This document shows, one piece after another, positions 1 through 11,150 of a stretch of DNA of 64,000 bases. Below the pieces are notes generated by a model, which saw only the letters and a list, made by a program, of their open reading frames with translations, was not told where the DNA came from and ran no database searches. The stretch covers positions 790,811-854,810 of the forward strand of contig NC_023758.2 in the NCBI RefSeq assembly GCF_000499845.2. Direction: 5' to 3'. A program made the position numbers and the translations under genes. Within the stretch, counting starts at the first letter, position 1, and each line of letters starts with the position of its first letter. Source of the stretch: Phaseolus vulgaris. Taxonomy: Eukaryota; Streptophyta; Magnoliopsida; Fabales; Fabaceae.

Positions 1-800
1 AGCTTTACACGAGAAGAAAGTTTCTTTTGACAAAGGCTCAATTCATGTGAACAAACTTACATCGAGTATAAACAAAAGGGCCATAATTGGAGGAGCTGCG
101 TATCCAAGCCCTTCCAAAATGGCATCTAATGATAGATGGAAACCCCCCAGAGAGTCAATTCCTGTAATCGAACAAATAAAACTCCCCGCAACAGCCATGG
201 CACCATAAATCCCTGGAACAAGGAAACTCATCACAATCAACCCATGCTAGAAAATGTAAAGTTCAATATAATCTAATTTCCATTTTCCCGAGTGGAAAAT
301 TCATTAATTTGATTTACAGAGAATCTTTCAACGCTTTTACTTCATGTGCTACACAACAAAGCAACACTCTACTTCAGTTTAAAGAAAGTAAAAGGGATGC
401 AGAAAAGTTCAGAAGTTTGGTATTCATTAGATTTGAAAACTTGGCGTGATGTCATCATAACTGAACTGAACTCACCGATGCCATAACTGAGTCTGACGAC
501 AGCACCAATCTTTTCCCAAACGGGAAAGTCAGCGTCGTTGAAAGTGCTGCGATTGAATGTGGTAACCTCCATGGCAGGTGTAGTGAACCCAGTTCGAGCC
601 TCTCCCTCATCGATTGCATCGCCGCTTCTCTCCGCCGAAGCCTTGGCACAACGCACCGAAAGCTTAGGCGCGTCGAAACACGTGTTGTTCTTCTTCTTCC
701 TGGGCTGAAATTCACATAGCTTGGAGCAGTGAGCAAGTGCTGCAGGAAGCGATGAAGTTGAGCTTGAAGGGGAAGGAGTGAGTCTCAGAGACAGCTCCAT
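1..800 (-). CDS. BCM1: CPBP (CAAX-protease-like) plastid membrane protein, BCM1/G-like, 5' part only
   Basis: This is the N-terminal part of a gene that runs off the left edge. Exon 1 is 800 to 476 (ATG at 800-798) and ends at a G|GTGAG donor. Exon 2 is 212 to 61, after a CAG acceptor at 215-213, and ends at GAT|GTAAGT; intron 2 continues beyond base 1. Together they give 159 in-frame codons. The first 60 or so residues are rich in Ser, Pro and basic residues, as in a chloroplast transit peptide. The segment reading WEKIGAVVRLSYGIGIYGAM crosses the splice junction, which supports the join. It is followed by a hydrophobic stretch ending GLGYAAPPIMALLFILD. From memory of the family, this matches BCM1/BCM2 of Arabidopsis and the soybean G stay-green protein, thylakoid proteins that stabilise chlorophyll metabolism. 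The CPBP domain itself would lie outside the window. A TATA-like TTATAAAG lies at 1212-1205. Identification is by recognition only. Confidence 0.68.
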
Positions 801-1771
801 CATCAACAACGAAAAGGGTTGGTTCAGATGGACGAAAGAGAAGCAAAAGTTTGAGCTTTGTTGTTGTTCATTGATTGCCACCGAGGTTGGAACATACAAT
901 AACATATGACAGCATCCCTTGTATTGCTATACCAATGGCCGTGTCTGTATCTATCTGTGGGTGTGGTTTGTATGAGTCGTGAGAAAGAGAGAAGTTTATT
1001 TGAAGGTGGAGTGGTCAACTTGGACAGGATTGATGAGAATATCCCAACACCCAACCAAACCCTGCCATCTGGAGATAACGTTGGCAACTCTCCAGTTACG
1101 TGAAATTCCATGATTTTTTTATGGTTTTCGATTTGTCTCAGAGCCACCAACTAATTTTTTTTTTTTTTTTCCATTTCCGTGGCGCTTGGTTAAAACCTTA
1201 CCAGCTTTATAATCTGTCTTCTTACGTGAAGCTTTCTCCCAACTTAATTTACCTTATTGCACGGTTCACCTAATTCATCAGTAATGGAGATTAGTGATAG
1301 CATGCACCCTTCATTAACGAACACGCAGTATACTGAAATCAACTAATTAATACTATTAGGTGTGATAAAAAAAATTCTCTTTTGAATATTTGATACACAT
1401 TTATTCTTGAAATTATTTAGTAAACTTGTATAAGTAGGGGCTACACGATTTCACGACACCTCGATACCCATTATCATGTATAAAATGTATTAAGGTAACA
1501 AGATAACACAGATTAAATGTATGAAAAATTAAATAATACACTTTTTAATCTTGATATACGTGTTAATATGGACCAAAGAGTAAAATATTCATTAATGTCA
1601 TATAAATATGCAAACAATAAAAAAAAATACATCATTATTATTGCATTTATTATGTCGGTATATCGACTCAACATTAAAATGATTCATCAAAATTATATAA
1701 ATACACACAATAATCAAAGCAAAGATATATCATTATTATGGTATTTATTATGTCTGTATACTTATTATTTA
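801..1771. other. Upstream region of the BCM1-like gene
   Basis: This stretch holds the leader and probable promoter of the minus-strand gene, including an inverse TATA-like site at 1205-1212. A poly(T) run lies at 1157-1170. Beyond about 1350 it becomes AT-rich with no gene seen. Confidence 0.4.
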
Positions 1772-2115
1772 CACTACACGGAAATTATGAAATAGAAACC
1801 AATTTTTAGAGACCAAAATAATTAGTTGCAATAGTAACTAAATTAGAGAAAATTAGTTTATATTATTGTTAAATAGTTTCTAAATTAGTATCTAATTAGT
1901 AACCAAGGTTTTAACTACCAATCATTTAGTTTCTAAATTTGGTAGCAAAAACATTGGTTGTTAATTAGATACCAATTAAGAAACTATTTAACAATAATAT
2001 AAACTAATTTAGAAATCAGTTTTTTTTAGTTTTTAAAATGATTTCTAATTTAGTTATTATTGCAACTAATTATTGTGGTATCTAAAAATTGGTTTATAAT
2101 TTTTTTGTAGTAGTG
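1772..2115. mobile_element. CACTA-type MITE, copy A, TSD TTA
   Basis: The element begins CACTAC and ends GTAGTG, and is flanked by direct TTA at 1769-1771 and 2116-2118, the 3-bp duplication expected of CACTA transposons. The two halves are near mirror images, so the 344-bp unit can fold into one long hairpin. It has no coding capacity. It shares internal motifs (GAAACCAATTTT, AATAATTAGTTG) with copies at 18115 and 57668. Confidence 0.82.
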
Positions 2116-2118
2116 TTA

Positions 2119-5010
2119 CTTCAACGTAAAAAAAAAAGTACACATACATTTTTTATGAATTTTTTTTTCAAGAACCAAAGTTCAAACACTAGAAAAAAAA
2201 CCAAAGAAAGAAACATTCAACTGAAAAGTGAAAGATCAATTACTCATAGGTGTAAACACTAGTCTCTCAACTCTTCACACAAGAACAAGATGTCGACTTT
2301 GGTGGAATGAGACATTTTCTTTTTATTGAAATAGCTGCATTATTGGAAATTTTTAACAGCAACTGTGAAGTCATTCGTACATAAATGGTTGGTTTTTAAT
2401 GATATATTAGTAGTTGAACATAATATTAATTATAGATAAATTTGATTCTGTGGTCACCAAATAAGTCTCTACAAATATATCCTGAATCAATCATCCATGT
2501 TGTCTTTTTCTTAATTGGGCTTACTACCACAAAAACCATAAGAGTTAACATGGATTTCAACTTCAACGTGGCAATGTCCAAGTTAGGTTTTAGATTTTCA
2601 TGTTGTCAAAGGATTTTTTATTTGTTTGTAAAATATATTATAAGTAATTTTCATCTCTGTAAATAAAATATAAGATAGCCTCTTTTCTAAAATACAAGGT
2701 CCACATCTTCTAAATAAAAATAAAACTACAACGTTAATTGGCTTTCGGAGAGAAAATAAAGAGAAGTGTAAGTAAAATAGATAATATGACAATAGGTGGA
2801 AAAAAACAAAAAGACATTGTAAATGTTAATGAGATATTTATGATGTTGAAATGTTCATATATATCCAATATTATTTTATACACATAATTTATATTTTTCA
2901 AAAAAAATAAATAAATAATTTTTAATACCAATAAAAATAAAATAGTAATTAAGTTGGTTAATTAAATTAATTTCGTTATAAATTGAGGTTTTATTCTAAA
3001 AATATACATAAACTTGAGTTATTTATATAGGGATTATCTATACCTATGTATTTATACCTATATATAAAGAGAATTATCTATTTTAATTGTTTTTTATTGT
3101 ACACAAATTTATTCTTATTTTATTCTTATATCAATATTTTATTTTATTAATTTATTTTGGTTATTTCACCATTTTATAATTACTTAAATGTAAAACTAAA
3201 AAAAAGAGTTAGTATTAAATTTGAAAGAGTTTGAGAGACAATCATTTTACATATAGAAGGATCATATGTAGACCAAAGATCATATGTAGACCAAATATCA
3301 TATGTAGAATAAATTTTACACCATCTAGTTATTTATAGTATGGAAACGATTGTTAGCTCTTTCCAAAGATTGTTAGTTTTTTTTTCAAAGTTCATTGTTA
3401 TTTTGATTCCAGACGGATGCTTACTGTAACTATTTTCAATGGGTTGATGAAGTGAAACATAAAATTGAACAAATTCTACATACAAAATGATCCATTTCCA
3501 TACTACAAGTAACTGGATGGTCTAAAGTTTAGATCATAGACAAAAACCAACTTCGTGTTAAAATACATTGAAAAAAAACACATTTAAACCTTTCTTTTTA
3601 AGTATTTTTCGATTATGATTACCTTAATAATAATTCTTCCTTTTCAATATCACTTCCAACTCACAATTCAATTACTTTATATAAAAGAACAAAACTAATC
3701 AACTCATGTGTCTCTAAATTTTGTTTGATTGATCGAGCAATAAAATTTATTATATTTTTTTAATTGAATTCCTATTATTTAATTTTTCTGTTAATTGAGT
3801 AATATGGTTATTATATTGCCTCGTCACTTTGCTTATTTTCAGTTAAGAAATATGAGGTTTTGTAGTTAATGTAAACTAATATTAACTTAATTTAAGATGA
3901 ATGGCAAGTGACTTTTAGGTAACTGAAAGATTAAATAAAAAAAATTCAATTGAAAAATATAAAATTTTAAATACTTAATAGAAAAAAAAATTATAATAGA
4001 GACTGAAAATATATAAATTTATGAAAACCTTAAAAATTAAATAAATCTAAAATAAATTAACATTTTTATTGTGAATTATTTAAAAAGGGCAAGAGATCAT
4101 TAGACACCAATAAATAAAAGAAAATATATTTGTAAATCCTTTAATTACATTATTAATTATCTTACTGTCTATAAAAAAGAAGAAAAAAAATAGTTATCTC
4201 ATGTCTCCTTTTTTTTTCATCCTTTAAGCAAACAAATGGTATGTTACCATGCCAATATGAGGTGTGGTTTGCATTGTCTACACAAAAGAAAGATAAAAAA
4301 TAGTAAAATGTATAATAATAAATGTTGTAGTTATAAAACATTATATAGATAACTTTAAAACAAGATTAACTATTGTTGGAGAATATTTCTTAAACCAACA
4401 GTGGGGCAAAAGGTTATTTAAAATATTCGTAATAATTACTTTTAGATCTCAATATGTGATGGTTGATAGCATTGCTAATAATTATTTATATTGATGCAAA
4501 TATAAATAAAATTACTTAATTTTTCATCAAGTATATTTAATTTTTTATTTCATAAAATAAAAAGAGTATATTTTAAATTATCCTTACTCGTGTTTATTAA
4601 ATATGTATCTGGATTTAAGCATAACACTGTATTAGAAAATGAGATACTAGTGATGAAATTAGTGGAATTTTACTTTATAAGAGTATTTTTTTTAATAATA
4701 ATATTAAATAAGATTGAAGTGGTTAGAATTTGCTTATATTGAAGTTCACTTAGCATAATTATTTTATTTTCTTATATTTGAGTTCAATTATAAATATAAA
4801 TCACACATCAAAACCAATAATAAATATACTACATTTTGAAATCATTTTTACAAAATAATTTCTCTACTGCAAAAAAAAAAAATAGTTTTAACAGGAGTTT
4901 ATTTTTACATTATTCAAGGTTAAAACATTGATTTAAGTTATTTATTCATGGTTGCAGTTTCTCCCATTAAATCATTTAGGGTTTTTCTAAATCTCAAGAA
5001 AAGTCTCTCA
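2119..5010. other. AT-rich intergenic DNA
   Basis: No gene was found. Small open frames here are low-complexity and lack family motifs. A short 18-bp tandem repeat lies at 3260-3313. Confidence 0.5.
3260..3313. repeat. 18-bp tandem repeat, three units
   Basis: Two identical units (GATCATATGTAGACCAAA) at 3260 and 3278 are followed by a diverged third at 3296. Confidence 0.8.
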
Positions 5011-5150
5011 GTTAAATATCATAGGTTTAAGAACCTCCGTAAAATACCATAAGTTTCAAAACCTCCATAAAATACCACACGTTTTTAAACTCAAGTTAAA
5101 TACCATGGGTTTAAGAACCTCGCTAAAATAGCATGAGTTTTGAAATTTCC
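5011..5150. repeat. 28-bp minisatellite, five units
   Basis: Units start at 5011, 5039, 5067, 5095 and 5123, an exact 28-base period. The shared core is TAAATACCATxxGTTT followed by AAxACCTCC. The units are diverged, so the array is old. A similar period and core occur in opposite orientation at 22672-22785. Confidence 0.8.
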
Positions 5151-5803
5151 ATAATGACTTACCGTTTGAAATTACCTTCAACCCCATTTTCCACCATCTC
5201 TAACAATCCTCCTGACTTCTCTCTTCTACCGTAGACACACTGCTATCCGGTACAGGCTCAATGACCGTCGACGAAAGTCCTAATAAGGAATCACAATTTA
5301 GCCACACTTATGTCTATTATATTTAAGGAAAAGAAACATTAAATAAGACACTATCTTCTTCTTACACTAATATTGTTTCTTTCATCACCTTACTGTCCCA
5401 TGGGTCACAAGCCACGGTCACCTAACTCGACAACAACTTGTGTTTATCACTACTTTATATATCATAAATAATTGTATTCTCTATCATATGTGGACTTCAA
5501 AGTCACGTGTGTTATTGGCTAAAGATTGCAAGAACATATTATGAGGAGAAATTAGCTTCAAAGTCACCGGAGGAAACCGTCGATGACATTAAAAGAGGGG
5601 ACAAACTCAAAGGGGGATCGCCGGAAGCATTCACACTACATTACAGTGTAAATCTAAATAAGGAAATTAAAGTAAACTATCACTGGAGCAACGGGACAGT
5701 GTAGCACTAATTTCGCAAAAGCCAAAACGACAAATAGAAAGAGGGTAACGGTCGACTTCATCATTTGTGAAACAGACCTAGCGGTTGCCGTTGCCGATAA
5801 GAC
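5151..5803. other. Intergenic DNA, moderately GC-richer
   Basis: A 65-codon open frame at 5507-5704 reads without low complexity but matches no family I know. It may be a transposon remnant. No confident gene was found. Confidence 0.35.
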
Positions 5804-6200
5804 TGTTTCTTCCTGCACCTCCATATCTTCTTCTGGCACCTCCATACACAACATGAAAATACATTTTTATCCTTCTTGTGCCACCCCCATAGAATAACTT
5901 CCGGATTATGTAATCTGGAAATGCATTTGAAAAAAAACTTCCGGATTACATAATCCAGAAGTTAAAAAAGACTTCCGGATTACATAATCCGGAAGTTAAA
6001 AAAGACTTCTGGATTATGTAATCCAGAAAGTAATCATGCATCTGAAAAAAGACTTCCAGATTATATAATCCGAAAGCTAATTACAAATTTGAAAAATGAC
6101 TTCCAGATTATGTAATCCGGAATATTACAGAGGAGCATTTTTGGAAATATGAAAATCTATGGAGGTGAGAGAAGAAGGTATGGAGGTGCATGAAGAAGCA
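5804..6200. mobile_element. Foldback repeat element, copy 1, with internal palindrome array
   Basis: The left arm carries TTTCTTCCTGCACCTCCATA, a second CTTCTTCT and another CACCTCCATA. The right arm (about 6150-6200) carries the same in reverse: CTATGGAGGTGAGAGAAGAA, then TATGGAGGTGCATGAAGAAG. Between the arms lie six short palindromes (5897-6123). No coding capacity is seen. Related elements are at 6687, 60275 and 60641. The mobility class is unknown; arm organisation suggests a non-autonomous DNA transposon. Confidence 0.6.
5897..6123. repeat. Array of six 24-27-bp palindromes
   Basis: Palindromes start at 5897, 5937, 5971, 6005, 6052 and 6099. The best one (5971-5996) has 12-bp arms ACTTCCGGATTA and TAATCCGGAAGT around a central CA. 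Others differ by one to three bases, mostly C/T or G/A swaps in the CCGG part, as expected from decay of methylated CG. Spacing is 40, 34, 34, 47 and 47 bases. Confidence 0.9.
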
Positions 6201-6686
6201 GCCTGCCGATAATTGGACTAGTAACGTGGCCCAAATTATTCAACAAAATTTGGACAAAATATGGGGTACATGCCCATCATCACCCGGATGCGAAGGGAGT
6301 TTCTTCCTGTACACCTACATTTTTCTCCTGCACCCCTACATTATATACCAATATTATCCTTTCACAGTTTTGTGTGATTCTGGAATAGAGGTTTAAAAAG
6401 TGTTTTCAGAATAGGGATTCCCAAAAAGTGTGTTTCTGGAATAGAAAATCCAGAAAACAAAAAATCATTCTAAAATATCTTTTCTAAAACACATTTTTTT
6501 ATTTCTGAATTGGTAAATCTAGAATTAATAAAATGTGTTCTGAAAAATATGTTCCAAAAGTCATTTTCAAAAGGAGTAAAACAGTCTTCTTGGAAAATAA
6601 TGGAGTTCAGGAAGACATTTGTTATGATGGAGAAAGAAACAGTCGAATATGAATGAGCTAACCAGAGTCCCACAAACAAACTCCGT
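6201..6686. other. Degraded foldback-related DNA
   Basis: A sequence like the foldback arm (TTTCTTCCTGTACACCTACA) begins near 6300, and an imperfect reverse arm lies near 6608-6637. This is probably another decayed member. No gene was found. Confidence 0.35.
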
Positions 6687-7137
6687 TGTTTCTTCCTGTA
6701 CTTCCATTGCTTCTTTTGTCATCCTAAATTCTTAAAATATTAAAAATACTTTTTATTTTATTTACGTTTTCATTTCAGAATGAATGATTTGGAAAAGCTC
6801 TGAATGATAAAATTCAGAAGATATCTGGGAGGTACTTCCATATCCTATAATCCAAAATAAGTTTATTTTAAAAACTAAATTTCAGAAGGTATTTACATAT
6901 TACAAAATTTAGAAAATATATCTTAATTCTAAAATACCTTTCGGATTCTATAATTAGAAATATATTTTTTTTAAAGAGAAAAAATATTTAAGGTTTTATA
7001 ATCCAGAATCTAGGAGGTGTAAATAATAAAAAAATACCTTTTAAATTATAAAATCAGAAACTATTTTTTAAGGACGAAGTAGTCTTTTGCTGACCTATGG
7101 GGTGTCAGGATAAGTTATGGAGGTGTAGAAAGAAACA
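6687..7137. mobile_element. Foldback repeat element, copy 2
   Basis: It starts TGTTTCTTCCTGTACTTCCA and ends TTATGGAGGTGTAGAAAGAA, the inverse arm. Its interior has decayed pieces of the ATAATCCAGAA palindrome (for example near 6850 and 7000). Confidence 0.5.
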
Positions 7138-7145
7138 AACACAAA

Positions 7146-7608
7146 TAGGTACGGCAAGCGGGGTGGGTCATGGCCCATTGAGAAAAACACAAGACGGTTC
7201 CAACCTGCTGGCCTGTCTACTCGCATAACCCTCTGTCCATGCAGGTCAAGTGTAGTGCGGGGCAAGCTGGCCCGCATAATCTGCGTAACTTAAAATCTGT
7301 AAATTTCTTTCTGCACCCACATATTTTCTTCACGCAGTCTCATTTTAAAAAATTCTGAAATTATTCATTTGAAATTTTACAATCTAGAATGCAAATTTGT
7401 GTTTTGGAGTGTGTAATATGAAATATTGTATAATCCAAAACACAAATTTTAACTTTCAAATTCTATAATCCCAAAAACTTATAAATTTCATATTCTAAAT
7501 TTTTTACTTATATCTTATTACGCATTTGTCAAACCATTCAACCTAATTCATCTAAATAAATAAAAAATTAAATTTATTCATAATTTATATTTAATTTTAT
7601 TTAATTAA

Positions 7609-7612
<4 letters not shown>
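7146..7612 (+). mobile_element. hAT-type MITE relative, damaged copy
   Basis: It opens TAGGTACGGCAAGCGGGGTG, close to the left end of the intact element at 52882, and shares GCATAA-rich GC blocks. It also shares the later TTTCTTTCTGCACCCACATA and ACATCTAAATAA-like stretches. The right terminus is missing, apparently replaced by the AT microsatellite at 7614. Confidence 0.5.

Positions 7613-7613
<1 letters not shown>

Positions 7614-7696
<83 letters not shown>
7614..7696. repeat. (AT)n microsatellite, about 41 units
   Basis: An uninterrupted AT run of 83 bases. It produces spurious Tyr-Ile reading frames on both strands. Length is likely to vary between individuals. Confidence 0.95.
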
Positions 7697-7697
<1 letters not shown>

Positions 7698-7938
7698 CAT
7701 CCCTTGCCACAAACCGAACACCTAAAGATCCGGTATGGTTCGCAAGCCAGAAATACGATAGCAACGACAAGACTGGAAGTATAAAATCCGCTAGCATAAC
7801 AACAATTGAGCAAATAAGAAAACCTCTGCCAAGAGAATCAACAACTGATAGATTCAAACCGATCAAGTAGTTGAGACAGAGCACAAAACTATAAACTGCA
7901 ACCAAATGATACTTTTGAAGAAGACCATGCTGAAACAA
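7697..7938 (-). pseudogene. Unrecognised coding-like fragment next to the AT microsatellite
   Basis: On the minus strand an open frame from 7938 gives about 80 hydrophobic residues, including two stretches that could be membrane helices, before it runs into the AT repeat. Base composition is less AT-rich than the flanks, which hints at a former gene or transposon piece. I do not recognise the family, and it has no partner exons. Confidence 0.25.
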
Positions 7939-9638
7939 TAAATCTTCAGTAAAATATAAATCTTTACTTTTTTCCGCATGATTTTTTAGTTTTATTAAGT
8001 TTTTTTTTTTCTGTAACTAACAAGTTTGGTTTTATATTGTTTATGGACATGTGTGTATTTTTTGCAGCTATATATGTTATGAACAACTAGTGAGTTACAT
8101 GATGAATAATGATTTCTCTGTAAAAGGACTTTGGATGGGATTGAGATTTTAATTTTTTCATCTAACCTCTTGCCTAAGAAAGTATTTTTACTCATTAATA
8201 ATTTAACTACATTAACATTCTATGTTTACACTTGTCTCTTATCATTATAACTATTATTTTTACAATTTAGTTTATATTAATAATTATTTCTTAATTTCTT
8301 CTTTTATATACTAATTTGTACTTTGCTGGTTGGAATGCCATGTTTTTTTTTTGGGTGTTTTCAAAGTACAAAAGGTGGATAACACGACAAACAAATCAAT
8401 GATAAATTATTTCAAGAAATTGACATGCGTGTAATATATTTATGGATTGGTTTTGACCAATAAAGTTGAATTTCTTTCCCATCACTTAAATATCGAGTGT
8501 TAGCATAATACTTAAAAATATGAAGGATCAAAATTTGCTATTATGTTGTTTATGTATTGATTGTTTGTGACATTTAACTCTAATTCCACCACTTACTACT
8601 ACTTGTCTTTATTTGTTTGCAAAACACAATTGATATTGTTTATCTAAGGTATGACACGGTAAAAAAGTTATTGTGAAGTTTATTTAAAAGTTTACACTAA
8701 ATTTATTATGTAATTATAAAGGCATTGAGTAAACTTGGAGTTATAGTAATGGTGAAAGTGAAAGTAACGTTTTGAATTTTTAAAATTTTTTCTTTACAAG
8801 TTTTTAAATATTAATAATAAATTAATATAATAGAGTTTACATTTCATGACTAATCAGGGATTAATATCAATTTATAGATTAAAAAGAACTGTGGGGTAGT
8901 AAAAAACTTCTTAATTCGCATATTATGTGTAATTGACTATTTCCAAACGTTATATATAAATTTAATGGAAAGCTTTTGGACTAAAAATTATCTTATTTAG
9001 AAATAATCTTATCATATAAATTAAAGTGATTCATCATGTGTAATGTGATGTTTTTAGTGAGATTCATGAGTTCATAGAAAGACCGTTGAATTGACCATTG
9101 TTAGTAAATAAGAGTAAAAGAACATTTCTTAAGATTTTAATTTGAGAGTTATGCTGGTTGGACTTAGTAATATCATGCTTAAACATTTTAAGCAATTTAT
9201 ATTGATTCTGTTACCATATCCTAATAAGAACTCACAAAATCTCTTTAAATTTTACTTTTTAGGATTTAGGGTTTAGAATTGAAATTTTTATTTAAAAAAA
9301 AATCATAATGTCATTTAAGCATTACTCAAATTTTTATTATTAAATTGAACAACTTTTTTAAATAGAATTATTTTGTGATTAAAGTTGGTTAAGATGTCAA
9401 AATCTTGCAAAACAAACATTAACATTTTTTATTACATAGTGTTCTAAATAAAAGGGGTAACTCCCAACTAGAGCATAATTTTTATTAGAAAGAGTGATTT
9501 TCAGTCGAGTTGTCTGTCCTTTTTTATTGGTCTTCCTTCTTTCTTATAACGAGTCCTTCCTTGTTCTTCTTTATATCTAGTTTCCTCTCTGGCTTTATTT
9601 CCTCATAACTTCCCGTAATCTCTCCTCCGCTAATTTAG
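7939..9638. other. AT-rich intergenic DNA
   Basis: No gene, structured repeat or RNA gene was recognised here. Confidence 0.5.
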
Positions 9639-9977
9639 CGTCTTCCTTTCTATCAGGATCTGAATGGCATTTTCATTCATTTCCCAAATCAGAATCAAAA
9701 CCGTTTCCAATCTTCCTACAATACCTTTAAAGGCAAGTTTATTAAAGTTCTAAAAGGCACTCAAGATTCCACACTCTTAGAAGTATTTCCGTTATATTGG
9801 TTGTCTCGTCCCCGATGTCAATCTTCCCGCTCCCCGAAGGATCTAGAAAATAATGAATTGAATGACTACCAAAAACTTGATGAACTAGGCACTATCTTTC
9901 AAACCTTTGTTCTCCTCAAGCTCGAATCGCAACCTACTTATATTAAATTCCACATTGGTACCTACGTCCTCCATTGA
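9639..9977 (+). pseudogene. Transposon-protein-like open frame without a start codon
   Basis: A stop-free frame of 112 codons follows the TAG at 9636-9638 and ends at TGA 9975-9977. It contains TFKGKFIKVLKG and, further on, EVFPLYWLSRP. The aromatic FPLYW motif after a FKxxFxKV segment recalls the putative gypsy-type transposon domain (Transposase_28 type) common in legume genomes. There is no ATG in frame, and the upstream sequence is broken by stops. It is probably a dead fragment of an element. Assignment is from memory and tentative. Confidence 0.4.
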
Positions 9978-11040
9978 ACTTTTCTTTTATCATTCATGAT
10001 TTGACTAACTTTGTCTTTTATCCAGAAAACACCATGTCGTTGAGCAGAGTTGAAATGGATCGTCGCACAAAGAACAATTTTTTTTTAATTATAGCCATTG
10101 ATCCTATTTCTATCCATAAATGTTGGGTTAAACATTAATAGCAACCACACCCACTTTCGATCGTTAATGAATGACTTTGTAGATGTAGCCATCAAATTAA
10201 GTTTGGTGACTATTTTTATATGTATTATTAATATATATTTTAAATGATATTTTGACCTGTTTATGAACACTTTTCAAACATGTTTATAAATACTCAAAAT
10301 TCAATCAAGCTAAACCAGAATAATCTTCAATACGTAATTTAGGAAAAAATTGTATACAAATTAAAAGTAAATCATATTACACAACGGAATAAGTTCATAA
10401 TTTAACTTTTGAATAGTCTCATGCATTTATTATATTTGATGGACTACTAGAGTTTGGTTTGTAGTATAGTGAGCACTTGTGAAACTATTAAACATTTTGC
10501 TCAATACACCAAGTACATAGACATTCCCTTTTTTATTTCCACCTCCAACAACATCGATGTATATTTTATTGTCATAAATGGAGACAACATGAGAGTTTTT
10601 CGAAGATGAGTCTTCAAACATCTACTGTTGTTGGGCTTCTTTTCAGTGTTACGCTTATATTTCTCCAAAAAATGAAGTCAAATTAATTATCGTGACGAAA
10701 ATATATAGTAAAAATTAAATTATAACTTAAAAATGTAAACACACGACAAGGTCGTTTAAAAATGTAAACACACCGCAAAGTTCGAGTCTTTTCATTGACC
10801 CATTGTCCAATATTTAATTTCTTTGTTTTCTTTACAATATTCCAAATAATTGATTGTTGTTCAATATCCTTAATTATACTAAATGAAATTTTAATTATAA
10901 AATTTACCTAAAATTTCCTAATATTTAGATATTGTCTCGTTAACATAAACTAAAACATTTTTATGATATAACTATTAATTATATTAGTTAGTTAGATAAT
11001 AAGGATAGACCTCTCCACAAATTATGTAAAAGTGAAAAAA
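9978..11040. other. AT-rich intergenic DNA
   Basis: No gene was recognised. A short direct repeat built on AAATGTAAACACAC occurs at 10733 and 10759. Confidence 0.45.
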
Positions 11041-11049
11041 AATTACAAT

Positions 11050-11150
11050 TTTTTAAATTGAAAAATCACTGCCAAGATTTAAACCATTACACTTTTCTAA
11101 ATTGAAAAATCACTGCCGAGATTTAAACCTTTTGCATTTTTATAAAATAG
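11050..11150. repeat. Tandem duplication, about 50 bp
   Basis: Two copies of a block containing AAATTGAAAAATCACTGCC and GAGATTTAAACC (first copy AAGATTTAAACC) lie side by side, with a few mismatches. Confidence 0.75.

Noticed and set aside
1517..1795. 92-codon plus-strand open frame
   Set aside because: AT-driven composition (Asn, Lys, Tyr, Ile rich), no motif, and it runs into the MITE at 1772.
5897..6123. CRISPR-like array
   Set aside because: Regular repeats are present, but they are palindromes in a plant transposon with related, non-unique spacers; CRISPR does not occur in plant nuclear DNA.
7601..7813. Open frames ending in Tyr-Ile repeats
   Set aside because: The repeat comes from translating the AT microsatellite; it is not a protein feature.
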